Shown in pieces: positions 25,319-35,259 of a DNA stretch of 64,000 nucleotides (its first letter is position 1; every line of letters starts with the position of its first letter). The notes beneath the pieces are model-generated. The model was not told the DNA's origin. It ran no database searches and worked only from the letters and a program-made list of their open reading frames with translations. Source of the DNA: CAVZZV01 sp963779845. Its GTDB lineage: Bacteria > Bacteroidota > Bacteroidia > Bacteroidales > GCA-2748055. The stretch lies in NCBI GenBank assembly GCA_963779845.1, contig CAVZZV010000005.1, positions 744,001-808,000 on the forward strand, in the 5' to 3' direction. The position numbers were made by a program, and so were the translations under genes.

Positions 25319-25456
25319 AGGAACTTTCAAATTTTTTATTAACCGTTAAACTTTCTGAATGGTTAGTATGTTTGTCATTAGTCTGACGCTTGCCTGACCA
25401 AAGCTATAACAAAGGAATTTAAATTCAACTTATCGAAATAAAAAACTTTTAAATAA

Positions 25457-26470
25457 ATGGATATAAACTATCAACCGCAAACCCTGAGCGAATTCATTAC
25501 CAGCCAGCAAACAGCTTTTCCTTATGCCAAAGGCGATCTTTCGAGGCTTCTGAACCATATCGGGGTGGCTTCAAAAATTGTAAACAGGGAAGTAAACGCG
25601 GCAGGATTGGTTGAAATACTTGGAAAAGCGGGAAAAACAAACATCCAGGGCGAAGATGTTCAAAAACTGGATGAATTCGCGAACAACCAGTTCATAAAAA
25701 TTCTGACTTCCAGTGGAGAGGTATGCGGACTGGCCTCAGAAGAGGATCATGATATTATCAGCTTCGACAACAATTTTACCAATGATGGAAAATACGTGGT
25801 ATGCATTGATCCGCTCGATGGCTCTTCAAATATTGATGTGAACGTCTCTATTGGCACAATTTTCTCCATATACCGGAGGATAACAGAAACCGGAACAGGC
25901 CCCGATGACCGGGACATACTACAGCCGGGGAATAAGCAGGTTGCAGCGGGATATGTTATTTATGGTTCCTCCACCATGCTTGTTTATACCACAGGCCTTG
26001 GGGTTACCGGATTTACCCTGGACCCGTCGATTGGGGAATACTGTCTTTCCCATTTCCAGATTGTCACTCCTGAAAATGGAAATATGTATTCCATCAATGA
26101 AGGCAATTTCAATCAGTTTTCACCCGGAATAAAAAAATATCTTGAATACTGCCGCAACAGCGAAGGTAAAAACAGTTATTCTTCCCGTTATATAGGCTCC
26201 CTGGTATCCGACTTTCACCGCAACCTCTTAAAAGGAGGGATTTATATTTACCCATCAACGGAAAAACAACCGGGCGGCAAATTGCGCCTGCTTTATGAAT
26301 GTAATCCCATAGCCTTCCTCGCAGAACAAGCCGGGGGACTTGCCACGGACGGAAAAGGTCAGAGGATTTTGGACATTATCCCCCAGGCCATTCACCAGAG
26401 AACCCCCTTTTTCACCGGATCAAAAAATATGGTTCTTAAGGCCGAGGAGATGATAAGGGAATTCGGGTAG
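25457..26470 (+). CDS. fbp: Class I fructose-1,6-bisphosphatase
   Basis: Gluconeogenic enzyme that removes the 1-phosphate from fructose-1,6-bisphosphate. The 337 residues match the class I family in full. Metal-site residues appear in EVCGLASEEDHD and VCIDPLDGSSNIDVNVSIGT, and the substrate region in SYSSRYIGSLVSDFHRNLLK and CNPIAFLAEQAGGLATDG. The KGGIYIYPS loop (here LKGGIYIYPS) is also typical. It is transcribed alone, and its end lies 7 bases from the end of the convergent histidine kinase gene. Confidence 0.97.
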   Translation: MDINYQPQTLSEFITSQQTAFPYAKGDLSRLLNHIGVASKIVNREVNAAGLVEILGKAGKTNIQGEDVQKLDEFANNQFIKILTSSGEVCGLASEEDHDIISFDNNFTNDGKYVVCIDPLDGSSNIDVNVSIGTIFSIYRRITETGTGPDDRDILQPGNKQVAAGYVIYGSSTMLVYTTGLGVTGFTLDPSIGEYCLSHFQIVTPENGNMYSINEGNFNQFSPGIKKYLEYCRNSEGKNSYSSRYIGSLVSDFHRNLLKGGIYIYPSTEKQPGGKLRLLYECNPIAFLAEQAGGLATDGKGQRILDIIPQAIHQRTPFFTGSKNMVLKAEEMIREFG

Positions 26471-26477
26471 AAAACAA

Positions 26478-29400
26478 TTACCCCAACCCTCCTCCTATCA
26501 GCATTTCCACTTTACTATACAACTCCACCGCCTTCAGTGGTTTGGTGATATAATCGTTGCAGCCCGCATCCAAACAGGCTTCCCGCTCTTCCGCCATGGC
26601 ATAGGCCGTCTGCGCGATGATGGGAATTTCAGGATGTTGCTTACGTATTTCCTTCACTGCCTCAATTCCATCCATGACAGGCATGTTGATATCCACAATG
26701 ATCAGGTCGGGCACCTCTTTTAGCACCCTACGGACCAGTTCCTTTCCGTTTTTTAGATGAATCTGCCGGGCACCACTTTCAGAGAGCAACTCATTAAGCA
26801 ATACATATGAATTTGAATCGTCCTCGGCAATATAAATCAACTTCCCTTCAAATTTCGAAATGGCAGCTGGAGGACCCTGGAAAGAACCCTCCACTTCAAA
26901 AAACTTTCCATCCCCCATCGGATGGGTAAAATAGAATGCGGATCCCTCGTCTTGTTTTGAATCCACCCATATCGTCCCACCCAATAGCTCAACCAGGCCT
27001 TTTGTGATGCTAAGACCCAAACCAGTTCCCATTTGTGTCTTTTGGTTATCGGCCTGGACAAAACGCATGAAAATATTAAATCGGTCTTTCTCCGGTATAC
27101 CGACTCCGGTATCTTTTACGACAAATTCTACATTTGATTTTTTTGAAATGGAATACAGCACTTCAATCCTGCCCTCCACTGTAAACTTGATAGCATTGTT
27201 CAGCAAATTATCGAAAATTTGCCTTAAACGCTGGGGATCAGTGAAAATGATCAAGTCCTCTTTCCCTTTTTTCTTCTTAAAGACGAGGGAAAGGTTTTCC
27301 CTTTGCTGAAATAAAGGACTTTGGCGGTGTGAAACGATAACCTCCTCAATCAATGTGTCGATATTGCACCACCTCCAGTTAATCTCCAACTGATTTGACT
27401 CAATTTTTGAAATATCAATGATATCATTGATCAACATCATGAGTTGCTCACCCGATTTAAGGATGTATCCTGAAAACTTTTGTCTTTTCTCTTCGGTAAG
27501 GTTTTTATGAACAAGGAGTTCGGAAAAACCCAATATGCTGTTCATCGGTGTGCGTATCTCATGGGACATGTTTGCGAGAAAAGCCGATTTTAGCCGGTCA
27601 CTCTCTTCGGCTTTCTCAATGGCCTCTTCCAGTTGAATATTTATATCCTGAATTTCCTCAATGTTAGCCTGTAATTTTTCGTTAATAGAAATATTTTCCT
27701 CATTTTGGGTGGCAATCTCATGGTTCTTTTCTTCCAACAGGTGTTCATTTTTCTTAGTCTCGGTGATATCATGAATAATCCCGAATACCCGTTTTGATTC
27801 GCTGTCATATTCGGCAACCGAATGAATATCGATAATCCTTCCGTCTTTCCTGTTTTTGATCCTGAATTCCTGATCATAGGGTCCCTGCCCATTTACAAGT
27901 TCTTTTATGGCACGGTCAAGCCTATCCCTGTATTCAGGAATCGGAATGCTTTTAATAAATTCATAGGGAATCTCGAAGCTATCCAGTCCATAAAGGTCGC
28001 GTGCACCCTGAGAAGCCTTTATTTTTCCTGCATTAAGATCGAGCTCCCAATGTCCCAGACATGCGACCCTTTCAGCCCTTATAAGCCGTTGGTGACTGGC
28101 CTTAAGCTCGTGCTCGGCTTTTACCCGTTCGCTTACATCGCTAGAAACGACAATTGCCCTGGGATTCCCCGCATCTCCTTTGTAAACACTTCCCCGGCAC
28201 TCAAAAAAATGGTAATGTCCGTTTTTATCACGAAACTCCCATAAGGCACTCTTTTCCTGTTTATTTTTAAAAAATTGCCGGAATGCAGTATCAAAGTCAT
28301 TTCTCTTCTCTTCTCTCACCAAATCAGATACCTTCATCCCAATGAGTTCAGAGGCTTTAAACCGTAAGACAGAGCTATAGGCATCATTCACATAAATAAA
28401 CTCCCCCTCCTCATTTATCTCGGCTATTAGTTCATTCATATGGGTGATCAACCGCCGGTAACGTTCATCGCTTTCCTTTAAAGCCTTTTCCACCCGATTC
28501 CTGGCCGTCACATCCCTGGAAACCCCCGAAAAGCCTGTCAATTCACCAGATATATTAAATATAGGGTTCGATGATATTTCCATATATATTTTTTTTCCGC
28601 TTTTTGTCCTTAGGGTATAATCACCGTATTCCGTTAGCCCTGATACTTTTTCCCTGATCTTTTTCTCAATGACCTGGTTTAATTTTTCTATTGATTCCGG
28701 CTCCATGTATTTCAGCAAACATGTACCCATTAGTTCCGTGGATGAATAACCGGTAACCCTTTTTACTGTAGGGGATAGGTAAATGAAATTCAGTTCCTTG
28801 TCGAGCTGCCAAATAATGTCGTTAATGTTGGCATGTATGAATCGCATCATCTTCTCACTTTCGGCCAGGGCAAGCTCATTTTTTTTGCGGTTGCTGATGT
28901 CACGGAGTATCCCAACCAGTATATTTGCCTCACCTTTTACGTTCCGCTGAATAATTTTGGCGGTGCAAACAACCCAGATATATTTCCCGTCCGAATGTTT
29001 TAACTGATACTCCATATAAAAATTCCGGGTCTTTCCATCGATATAGTCAAAAAAAGCCCGTTTGACCTGATCCTGTTGGTCGGGGTGGATCTGTTCTATT
29101 ATCCACTTCCCACTCCTTTTGCTGTTCCCCTGAAGGTTTCCGGTCATTTTGAGAGTGGCATCGTCGATAATAAAAATATCATCGGCGAGGTTCCATTCCC
29201 ATATTCCCTCTTTGGCTGCTTCCATGGCCAGTTTAAGCCGGGCATTCAATTCCTGCAGATTCCGTTCGCTTTTGGCGAGCTGCTCATTTGCTTTCCCGGA
29301 CTCCTCCTGAGCCTTTACCCTTTCGGTAATGTCCGTGACTATCAGAACAAAACGATTTTCAAAAAGATAATAAGCAGAAATGGAGAGATATTTTTTGTAA

Positions 29401-29765
29401 TAATCTGAATAGGTCTCAAATGTCTCGGATTCTTGCGACTCAACGACCTTCTTGTAGATATCCAAGTGCTGGATGGGGAGGCGGGGCAGCACCTCGGAAA
29501 ACATCTTCCCACAAACCACCTGGTTTTCCAGGCCGGTGAGTTTTTCATAGGCGGTATTGATCCCGATGATTTTCAATTCTCTTGCTTCATCATCCTTTTC
29601 ATGACAAAACTCCAGGATAATGGCCGCTTCATTCATCCGTTGGAACAGGTAGTAGAATTGTTTTACATGGGAAGGGTCCGAATTTTGGATTCCGGGCTTC
29701 TCCTGAGATGCGTGCTCTTCTTTATCCTGAATCATCTTTTTCCCGCGGATTTCTTTTTTTCGCAT
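26478..29765 (-). CDS. Hybrid sensor histidine kinase with five PAS domains
   Basis: A 1095-residue cytosolic sensor without any membrane segment. Five successive PAS domains can be counted from residue about 30 to 675, most closing with the D-I/V-T-x-R/K pattern (ITERVKAQE, ISNRKKNE, VTARNRVE, VSERVKAE, ITETKKNE). A coiled coil (about 677-730) leads to the HisKA phosphoacceptor box FLANMSHEIRTPMNSILGFS. The ATPase part has DNLLNNAIKFT, DTGVGIPEKD and GTGLGLSI. A C-terminal receiver carries VDINMPVMDG with the phospho-Asp. No output domain is fused and no partner regulator gene is adjacent, so the target is unknown. An internal start 10 codons later is possible. Confidence 0.95.
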   Translation of the reverse strand: MRKKEIRGKKMIQDKEEHASQEKPGIQNSDPSHVKQFYYLFQRMNEAAIILEFCHEKDDEARELKIIGINTAYEKLTGLENQVVCGKMFSEVLPRLPIQHLDIYKKVVESQESETFETYSDYYKKYLSISAYYLFENRFVLIVTDITERVKAQEESGKANEQLAKSERNLQELNARLKLAMEAAKEGIWEWNLADDIFIIDDATLKMTGNLQGNSKRSGKWIIEQIHPDQQDQVKRAFFDYIDGKTRNFYMEYQLKHSDGKYIWVVCTAKIIQRNVKGEANILVGILRDISNRKKNELALAESEKMMRFIHANINDIIWQLDKELNFIYLSPTVKRVTGYSSTELMGTCLLKYMEPESIEKLNQVIEKKIREKVSGLTEYGDYTLRTKSGKKIYMEISSNPIFNISGELTGFSGVSRDVTARNRVEKALKESDERYRRLITHMNELIAEINEEGEFIYVNDAYSSVLRFKASELIGMKVSDLVREEKRNDFDTAFRQFFKNKQEKSALWEFRDKNGHYHFFECRGSVYKGDAGNPRAIVVSSDVSERVKAEHELKASHQRLIRAERVACLGHWELDLNAGKIKASQGARDLYGLDSFEIPYEFIKSIPIPEYRDRLDRAIKELVNGQGPYDQEFRIKNRKDGRIIDIHSVAEYDSESKRVFGIIHDITETKKNEHLLEEKNHEIATQNEENISINEKLQANIEEIQDINIQLEEAIEKAEESDRLKSAFLANMSHEIRTPMNSILGFSELLVHKNLTEEKRQKFSGYILKSGEQLMMLINDIIDISKIESNQLEINWRWCNIDTLIEEVIVSHRQSPLFQQRENLSLVFKKKKGKEDLIIFTDPQRLRQIFDNLLNNAIKFTVEGRIEVLYSISKKSNVEFVVKDTGVGIPEKDRFNIFMRFVQADNQKTQMGTGLGLSITKGLVELLGGTIWVDSKQDEGSAFYFTHPMGDGKFFEVEGSFQGPPAAISKFEGKLIYIAEDDSNSYVLLNELLSESGARQIHLKNGKELVRRVLKEVPDLIIVDINMPVMDGIEAVKEIRKQHPEIPIIAQTAYAMAEEREACLDAGCNDYITKPLKAVELYSKVEMLIGGGLG

Positions 29766-29826
29766 GGCAGAAAGGCTTAGGGTAAGTGGTTTGTCTATTC
29801 CGAATAAAATTAGTGAATATTTTAAC

Positions 29827-29834
29827 TAATTTTG
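29827..29834 (+). promoter_or_regulatory. Candidate -7 box (TAATTTTG) for mfd
   Basis: TAATTTTG followed by CAAGG fits TAnnTTTG. Because it lies downstream of the first possible GTG start at 29786, it favours a later translation start for mfd, near the TTG at 29852. Confidence 0.5.
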
Positions 29835-29851
29835 CAAGGAAATTTAAGTTC

Positions 29852-32800
29852 TTGGAGAATATATATAAAAATAATAGTCAAAAGGAGGTAGTAGCCGGCA
29901 TTTTAAAGGATTCGGAAGGAATTCTTATGCATTTGAAAGGCTTGAGCGGATCGGCAGCCTCCATGTTTATCCACTCCTGTACCGATACCCTGAAAGGCAG
30001 TCACCTTATTATTCTGAATGATAAAGAGGAAGCCGCCTATTTTTTTAACGACCTTACTACGTACGATGGCATAGAAAGAAGCATGTTTTTTCCCTCCTCC
30101 TATACGCGTTCCATTCAGTATAAAAACACGGATGAAGCAAACATTATCAATCGTATACAAGTACTTAAACGACTGGGAGAGAGACGTGCAGCCAGCTTTA
30201 TCGTAACCTACCCGGAGGCGCTCATGGAAAGAGTGATAAGCAGGAAAGGACTGGAAGACAATTCCTTTGAACTGAAGGAAGGGGAAAAACTCAGTCGCGA
30301 CTTTTTACGGGAGTTGCTCGTAACATACCAATTTGAGCTTGTCGACTTTGTACACGAACCAGGACAATACGCTCAACGCGGCAGCATTATCGACGTTTTC
30401 TCATTCTCCTCCACGCAACCGGTGCGCCTTGATTTTTTTGGGGATGAAATCGAATCTATGCGCAAATTCGAAGTCTCTTCCCAGCTTTCACTGGAAAAAA
30501 TCAGGAAGGCCTCCCTGGTCCCAAATATCCAGTGGGAAAAAGAAAGACTGGCCAAAAGGGTTTCCTTTTTCGAATACCTTCCGAAGCATACCACCGTATG
30601 GATGGAGGACCCAGGGGCCATTTTTCATCGCATTGATGAAATTTACAATAAGACAGATTTTGAAGCCGAAAAAGGCACAACCATTATAAAGAAAGAAGTA
30701 ATCGTTGATTCACAAGACCTCCTCCGTGATATTCACTCCCTGAACAAGGTTGAATTTGGTAATCCATTTTTTTCTTCCCCTGAAAAAACCCTATACTTTA
30801 GCACATCACCTCAACCTGTTTTCAATAAAAATTTCACGCTCCTTGCCAAAGAGATCAGGGAGCGTCAGTCGGAAGAATACGAGGTTTGTATTCTTTCAGA
30901 AAGCGAAAAACAAATCGAACGCTTACGAGCCATTTTTGCGGAAACCGATGCCGGCATTCATTTTACGGCAATAAATAAAACCCTTCACCAGGGTTTCATT
31001 GATCATGATCTCAAAAAATGCCTTTTCACCGACCACCAGATCTTTGAACGCTATCACAAATACAAGATCATCGACCGGTATGACCGAAAAGAGTCCATTA
31101 ACCTTAAAGAACTCACAGACCTTAAGCCAGGGGATTTTGTTGTACATGTCGACCATGGGATAGGCATTTTCGGTGGACTCGAAACGCTGGAGATGAATGG
31201 GAAAAAGCAGGAGTCTGTCAGGCTGGTTTACAAAGACAAGGATGTTTTATATGTAAGTATTCACGCACTTCATAAAATATCGAAATATAAGGGAAGAGAT
31301 AATGAACAGCCGAGGATATACAAGTTAGGAACAGGCGCATGGCAAAAACTAAAGGCCACAACCCGGAAAAAAGTTAAAGATATAGCCGCAGACCTGATTA
31401 AATTATATGCCGTGAGAAGAGAACAGGAAGGTTTCCCGTTCAGTCCCGACACCTACCTCCAGCAGGAACTCGAAGCATCCTTTATTTATGAGGATACTCC
31501 CGACCAGCTAAAGGCAACCACAGATGTCAAGGCAGGAATGGAAGCTTCCTGGCCTATGGACCGGCTGGTATGCGGTGATGTGGGCTTTGGTAAAACGGAA
31601 GTTGCCATACGGGCTGCTTTTAAAGCTGTTAGCGATTCTAAACAGGTAGCTATACTGGTTCCTACTACTATCCTGGCTTTGCAACATTATAATACATTCA
31701 GGGAACGATTGCACAATTTTCCCTGCAATGTCGATTATATCAGTCGGTTGAAAAGCTCAGCAGAACAAAAACGTTCCCTGGAGCGCCTGGTAAAAGGGGA
31801 AACCGATATTATCATCGGCACCCATAAACTGGTAGGAAAAGAGGTTAAATTTAAAGATCTGGGGTTACTGGTCATAGATGAAGAACAAAAATTCGGGGTC
31901 AGTATAAAAGAAAAATTGCGGGAATTAAAACTCAATGTTGATACCCTGACCCTTACCGCCACCCCAATACCCCGTACCTTACAGTTTTCCCTTTTGGGGG
32001 CCAGAGACCTGTCGATTATTAATACCCCCCCACCTAACCGGCATCCGATCATAACCGAAGTCCACGGCTTTAATGAAGAAATCATTAAAGAGGCCATTGA
32101 ATATGAAGTAGGAAGAGGGGGTCAGGTTTTCTTCATCCACAACAGAGTCCAGAATATCGGTGAAGTGGAGGCACTCGTTAACCGAGTGGTTAAAGGAGTG
32201 CGCACGGTGGTTGCCCATGGGCAGTTGGAAGGGAAAAAACTTGAAACTATCATGCTCGATTTCATGCAGGGATTTTATGATGTTCTCATTGCCACCACAA
32301 TTATTGAATCGGGGCTGGACATCCCGAACGCAAATACGATCATCATCAACAATGCACATCATTTTGGCCTGAGCGATTTGCACCAACTACGGGGGAGGGT
32401 TGGCCGCTCCAACAAAAAAGCATTCTGCTATCTCCTCTCCCCCCCTTTGCACCTCAATACCCCTGATGCCCGCAGAAGGCTGAAGGCCATTGAGGAATAC
32501 GCTGAATTGGGTTCAGGGATAAACATAGCGATGCAGGACCTCGATATCCGGGGCGCAGGAAATCTGTTAGGCGCTGAACAGAGCGGATTTATTGCCGATA
32601 TTGGATATGAAACATACCACAGGATTTTGAACGAAGCCATTCTCGAATTAAAAGAAAATGAATTTAAAGAGGTTTATGAAAAATATGAAACCCCCAAAGA
32701 AAGGGAGGAAAGAAATTACATCAGCGACACCCAGATCGATACGGACCTGGAAATTCTATTCCCTGAAACCTACATCTCCAGCATCTCAGAGAGGATGAGG

Positions 32801-33172
32801 CTATATCGTGAATTAGACAACACCTCCACCGAAGAAGAGTTATCGGCATTTGCCTCGAAGCTTACCGATCGGTTTGGCCCTTTACCTGAGCAAACGATTG
32901 CCCTTATGGATATTGTGAGACTACGCTGGAAGGCGATCAGGCTCGGTATCGAAAAAATAGTGATCCGTAATAAAAAAATGATTTGTTATTTTATTTCCGA
33001 TCAGGATTCATCCTATTACCAATCCTCCACCTTCAGCAAAGTACTGGGATATGTGCAGAGAGAATCCTCAAAAGTGCAGATGAAAGAAGAAAAAAACAGG
33101 CTCAGCCTGTTGATTAATAACATAAATTCCATAAATAAAGCAATGGGCGTTTTGGAAAATATGTTAGTTTAG
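29852..33172 (+). CDS. mfd: Transcription-repair coupling factor Mfd
   Basis: Large ATPase that removes RNA polymerase stalled at DNA lesions and recruits the UvrA/UvrB repair machinery. The frame of about 1106 residues contains the whole domain series: UvrB-like N-terminal part with GSAASMFIHS, the RNA polymerase-interacting domain (GDFVVHVDHGIGIFGGLE), the RecG-like translocase with Walker A GDVGFGKTEVA, DEEQ box VIDEEQKFG, motif III LTATPIPRTLQ and motif VI LHQLRGRVGRS, and the C-terminal TRCF domain. A GTG at 29786 would add 22 residues but precedes the likely promoter, and the TTG at 29852 with AAGGA upstream agrees better with family N-termini. The exact start is therefore uncertain. 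Confidence 0.95.
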   Translation: MENIYKNNSQKEVVAGILKDSEGILMHLKGLSGSAASMFIHSCTDTLKGSHLIILNDKEEAAYFFNDLTTYDGIERSMFFPSSYTRSIQYKNTDEANIINRIQVLKRLGERRAASFIVTYPEALMERVISRKGLEDNSFELKEGEKLSRDFLRELLVTYQFELVDFVHEPGQYAQRGSIIDVFSFSSTQPVRLDFFGDEIESMRKFEVSSQLSLEKIRKASLVPNIQWEKERLAKRVSFFEYLPKHTTVWMEDPGAIFHRIDEIYNKTDFEAEKGTTIIKKEVIVDSQDLLRDIHSLNKVEFGNPFFSSPEKTLYFSTSPQPVFNKNFTLLAKEIRERQSEEYEVCILSESEKQIERLRAIFAETDAGIHFTAINKTLHQGFIDHDLKKCLFTDHQIFERYHKYKIIDRYDRKESINLKELTDLKPGDFVVHVDHGIGIFGGLETLEMNGKKQESVRLVYKDKDVLYVSIHALHKISKYKGRDNEQPRIYKLGTGAWQKLKATTRKKVKDIAADLIKLYAVRREQEGFPFSPDTYLQQELEASFIYEDTPDQLKATTDVKAGMEASWPMDRLVCGDVGFGKTEVAIRAAFKAVSDSKQVAILVPTTILALQHYNTFRERLHNFPCNVDYISRLKSSAEQKRSLERLVKGETDIIIGTHKLVGKEVKFKDLGLLVIDEEQKFGVSIKEKLRELKLNVDTLTLTATPIPRTLQFSLLGARDLSIINTPPPNRHPIITEVHGFNEEIIKEAIEYEVGRGGQVFFIHNRVQNIGEVEALVNRVVKGVRTVVAHGQLEGKKLETIMLDFMQGFYDVLIATTIIESGLDIPNANTIIINNAHHFGLSDLHQLRGRVGRSNKKAFCYLLSPPLHLNTPDARRRLKAIEEYAELGSGINIAMQDLDIRGAGNLLGAEQSGFIADIGYETYHRILNEAILELKENEFKEVYEKYETPKEREERNYISDTQIDTDLEILFPETYISSISERMRLYRELDNTSTEEELSAFASKLTDRFGPLPEQTIALMDIVRLRWKAIRLGIEKIVIRNKKMICYFISDQDSSYYQSSTFSKVLGYVQRESSKVQMKEEKNRLSLLINNINSINKAMGVLENMLV

Positions 33173-33207
33173 TTTTGGAATAGTAAAGTAAATCAAAAAA
33201 TCCGATT

Positions 33208-33936
33208 ATGAACCTGGTTATCGATTATGGCAATTCAGTAATTAAGGCAGCTGTTTTTGAAAATGGGCAAATGATTGAAAAAGCCATCTTCAAAGAGGAT
33301 CCGGAGCATAATATCAATAGGTTCATCCATGAAAATCCTGCAATAGAGAATGCTATCCTTTCAGCATCATCCACGCCTTCAGAATCTTTTATAAAAATTC
33401 TCAAAGATTCCGTTACCCGCTTTATCCTACTGGACCATACCACCCCCCTTCCGATTAAAAATTTATATGAATCAAAGACAACCCTGGGTTACGACAGGAT
33501 TTCCTCTGCTATAGGAGCATACACTATTTGTCCCGGATGCAACGTTTTGGTTATTGATGCAGGGACGGCAATTACGATAGATATTTTAAACAGCAATGCG
33601 GAATTTATCGGCGGAAATATCTCTCCCGGAAGGGAAATGAGGGCCAGGGCAATGAATTCCTTCACCGCCAGGCTTCCACTCGTGGAGACAACGGGCGATT
33701 ATCCCTTAACTGGGAAAAACACAGAGGAAGCATTAAAGGCCGGTATTATGAATGGGATAAAATTTGAATTAGAGGGGTATATAGGTGTCATGAATAAAAA
33801 ATATGAAAATTTGCAGGTATTTTTAACAGGTGGAGATGCTAAATACTTTGTTAAAAACCTAAATTATGCCATCTTTGCAGATTCCAATATTAACTTATTA
33901 GGACTTAACAGCATATTAAATTATAATGCGAAATAA
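33208..33936 (+). CDS. coaX: Type III pantothenate kinase
   Basis: Phosphorylates pantothenate in the first committed step of coenzyme A synthesis. The 242 residues have the ASKHA fold marks of CoaX: NLVIDYGNSVIKAAVF at the N-terminus (phosphate 1), the central VLVIDAGTAITIDIL, GGNISPGREMRARAMN and the late LTGGDAKYF. DRISSAIGA in the middle is also conserved. The next gene starts 11 bases before its stop, so it heads an operon with an outer-membrane protein, a TPR protein and lptC, a linkage common in Bacteroidota. Confidence 0.95.
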   Translation: MNLVIDYGNSVIKAAVFENGQMIEKAIFKEDPEHNINRFIHENPAIENAILSASSTPSESFIKILKDSVTRFILLDHTTPLPIKNLYESKTTLGYDRISSAIGAYTICPGCNVLVIDAGTAITIDILNSNAEFIGGNISPGREMRARAMNSFTARLPLVETTGDYPLTGKNTEEALKAGIMNGIKFELEGYIGVMNKKYENLQVFLTGGDAKYFVKNLNYAIFADSNINLLGLNSILNYNAK

Positions 33937-35236
33937 AAGAAATAATTTCCTTGTACTTCTGCTGATCATCACTTTGCCTGTATTTTCACAGACCAATACT
34001 TACTCCCCCTATTCGCGGTTCGGACTCGGTGAACTGGTAATTCCCGGCTTCGCTCAAAGCATTGGACTGGGCGCATCGGGAATCGCTTTGCGGAACAGTA
34101 CTCATATCAATTATTTGAATCCAGCTTCCTATTCCGGACTAGACACACTCTCATTCGTGTTCGATTTTGGAATAATGGGTGGACTAACAAATTACTCAAA
34201 CGGGACGATGGATAAGCAACTTAAAAATGCCAATCTTCATCATATTGCCATCGGTTTTCCAATTGCCCGGTGGTGGAAAGCCGCAGCCGGGATAACCCCA
34301 TTTAGCAATGTTGGGTATAAAATAAGTCAGGACGAGTATATACCAGGCTATGGTCCGGTAGAATATCTTTATGAGGGGACCGGGGGCTTAAACAAGTTCT
34401 TCCTCGGATCGTCATTAGAACTGTTCAAAAAGATCTCATTAGGGGTAAATATGTCTTATATGTTCGGCTATATTGAATATAAGAACCAAACCAGCTTCCC
34501 CCTCGATCTATATGCGGCCACTACATTATTTGATGACCGACTGGATATAACCAAAATAATGTTCAACTTTGGTCTTCAATATCACGAGGTATTTAACGAC
34601 AAGTATTTTCTTACCCTTGGACTCATCTTTGATAATGAAACACCATTAAATGCAACCAGAACAAGCCTTCAACAGCAACACTTTCCTGGACAGGCAACTC
34701 AGGTAATACGTATTATAGATGGCGATTCGACTTTGGTCACCATTCCTTCTACGCTGGAATATAACAGGTATGATGAAAAAGGCAAAATTATTTATCCCCG
34801 CAATTTCGGGATGGCAGCGGCGTTTGGCCTTACAGATAAGCTATTGCTAACAGGGGAGTATACCACACAACAGTGGAGTGAAAGCCGGTTTTTCGGCAGG
34901 AGTGATTCCCTGGTAAATTCGTCCTCTTTTAGAGGAGGAATTGAATACCTGCCAAATAAAAATGCCCTTAAAGGCTATCTCAACCATGCCAGTTTTCGCC
35001 TCGGTGGATATTATACAAAAAGCTATTTAAGCATACGTGGACAACAATTGAATGATTATGGCATAACTTTTGGAGTAGGACTTCCATTCAGAGGATCAAA
35101 AACTGCAGTGAACCTCGGTGTAATCCTCGGAAAAAGAGGAACTTTAAATAACAATCTGATCGAGGAGAAATATGGGATGATCCATGTTGGAATTACACTG
35201 CAGGATTATTGGTTCATCAAAAGGAAAATTGATTAG
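33926..35236 (+). CDS. Outer-membrane beta-barrel protein downstream of coaX
   Basis: A 436-residue exported protein: an N-terminal hydrophobic stretch (FLVLLLIITLPVFS) is followed directly by QTNTYSPYSRFGLGEL. That opening and the many aromatic-ended amphipathic strands (for example MAAAFGLTDKLLLTGEYTTQ and ASFRLGGYYTKSYLSIRG) suggest a PorV/FadL-like barrel. The ATG overlaps the coaX stop. Homologues with the same opening and gene order are common in Bacteroidota but have no assigned role that I can name. It may assist lipid or protein export, given that lptC lies two genes away. Confidence 0.75.
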   Translation: MRNKRNNFLVLLLIITLPVFSQTNTYSPYSRFGLGELVIPGFAQSIGLGASGIALRNSTHINYLNPASYSGLDTLSFVFDFGIMGGLTNYSNGTMDKQLKNANLHHIAIGFPIARWWKAAAGITPFSNVGYKISQDEYIPGYGPVEYLYEGTGGLNKFFLGSSLELFKKISLGVNMSYMFGYIEYKNQTSFPLDLYAATTLFDDRLDITKIMFNFGLQYHEVFNDKYFLTLGLIFDNETPLNATRTSLQQQHFPGQATQVIRIIDGDSTLVTIPSTLEYNRYDEKGKIIYPRNFGMAAAFGLTDKLLLTGEYTTQQWSESRFFGRSDSLVNSSSFRGGIEYLPNKNALKGYLNHASFRLGGYYTKSYLSIRGQQLNDYGITFGVGLPFRGSKTAVNLGVILGKRGTLNNNLIEEKYGMIHVGITLQDYWFIKRKID

Positions 35237-35259
35237 TATAATGCAAACCATTTAAGACC

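Noticed and set aside
29786..29851. GTG start of mfd
   Set aside because: A good -7 box lies downstream of it at 29827-29834, and family N-termini agree better with the TTG at 29852. Kept as uncertain.
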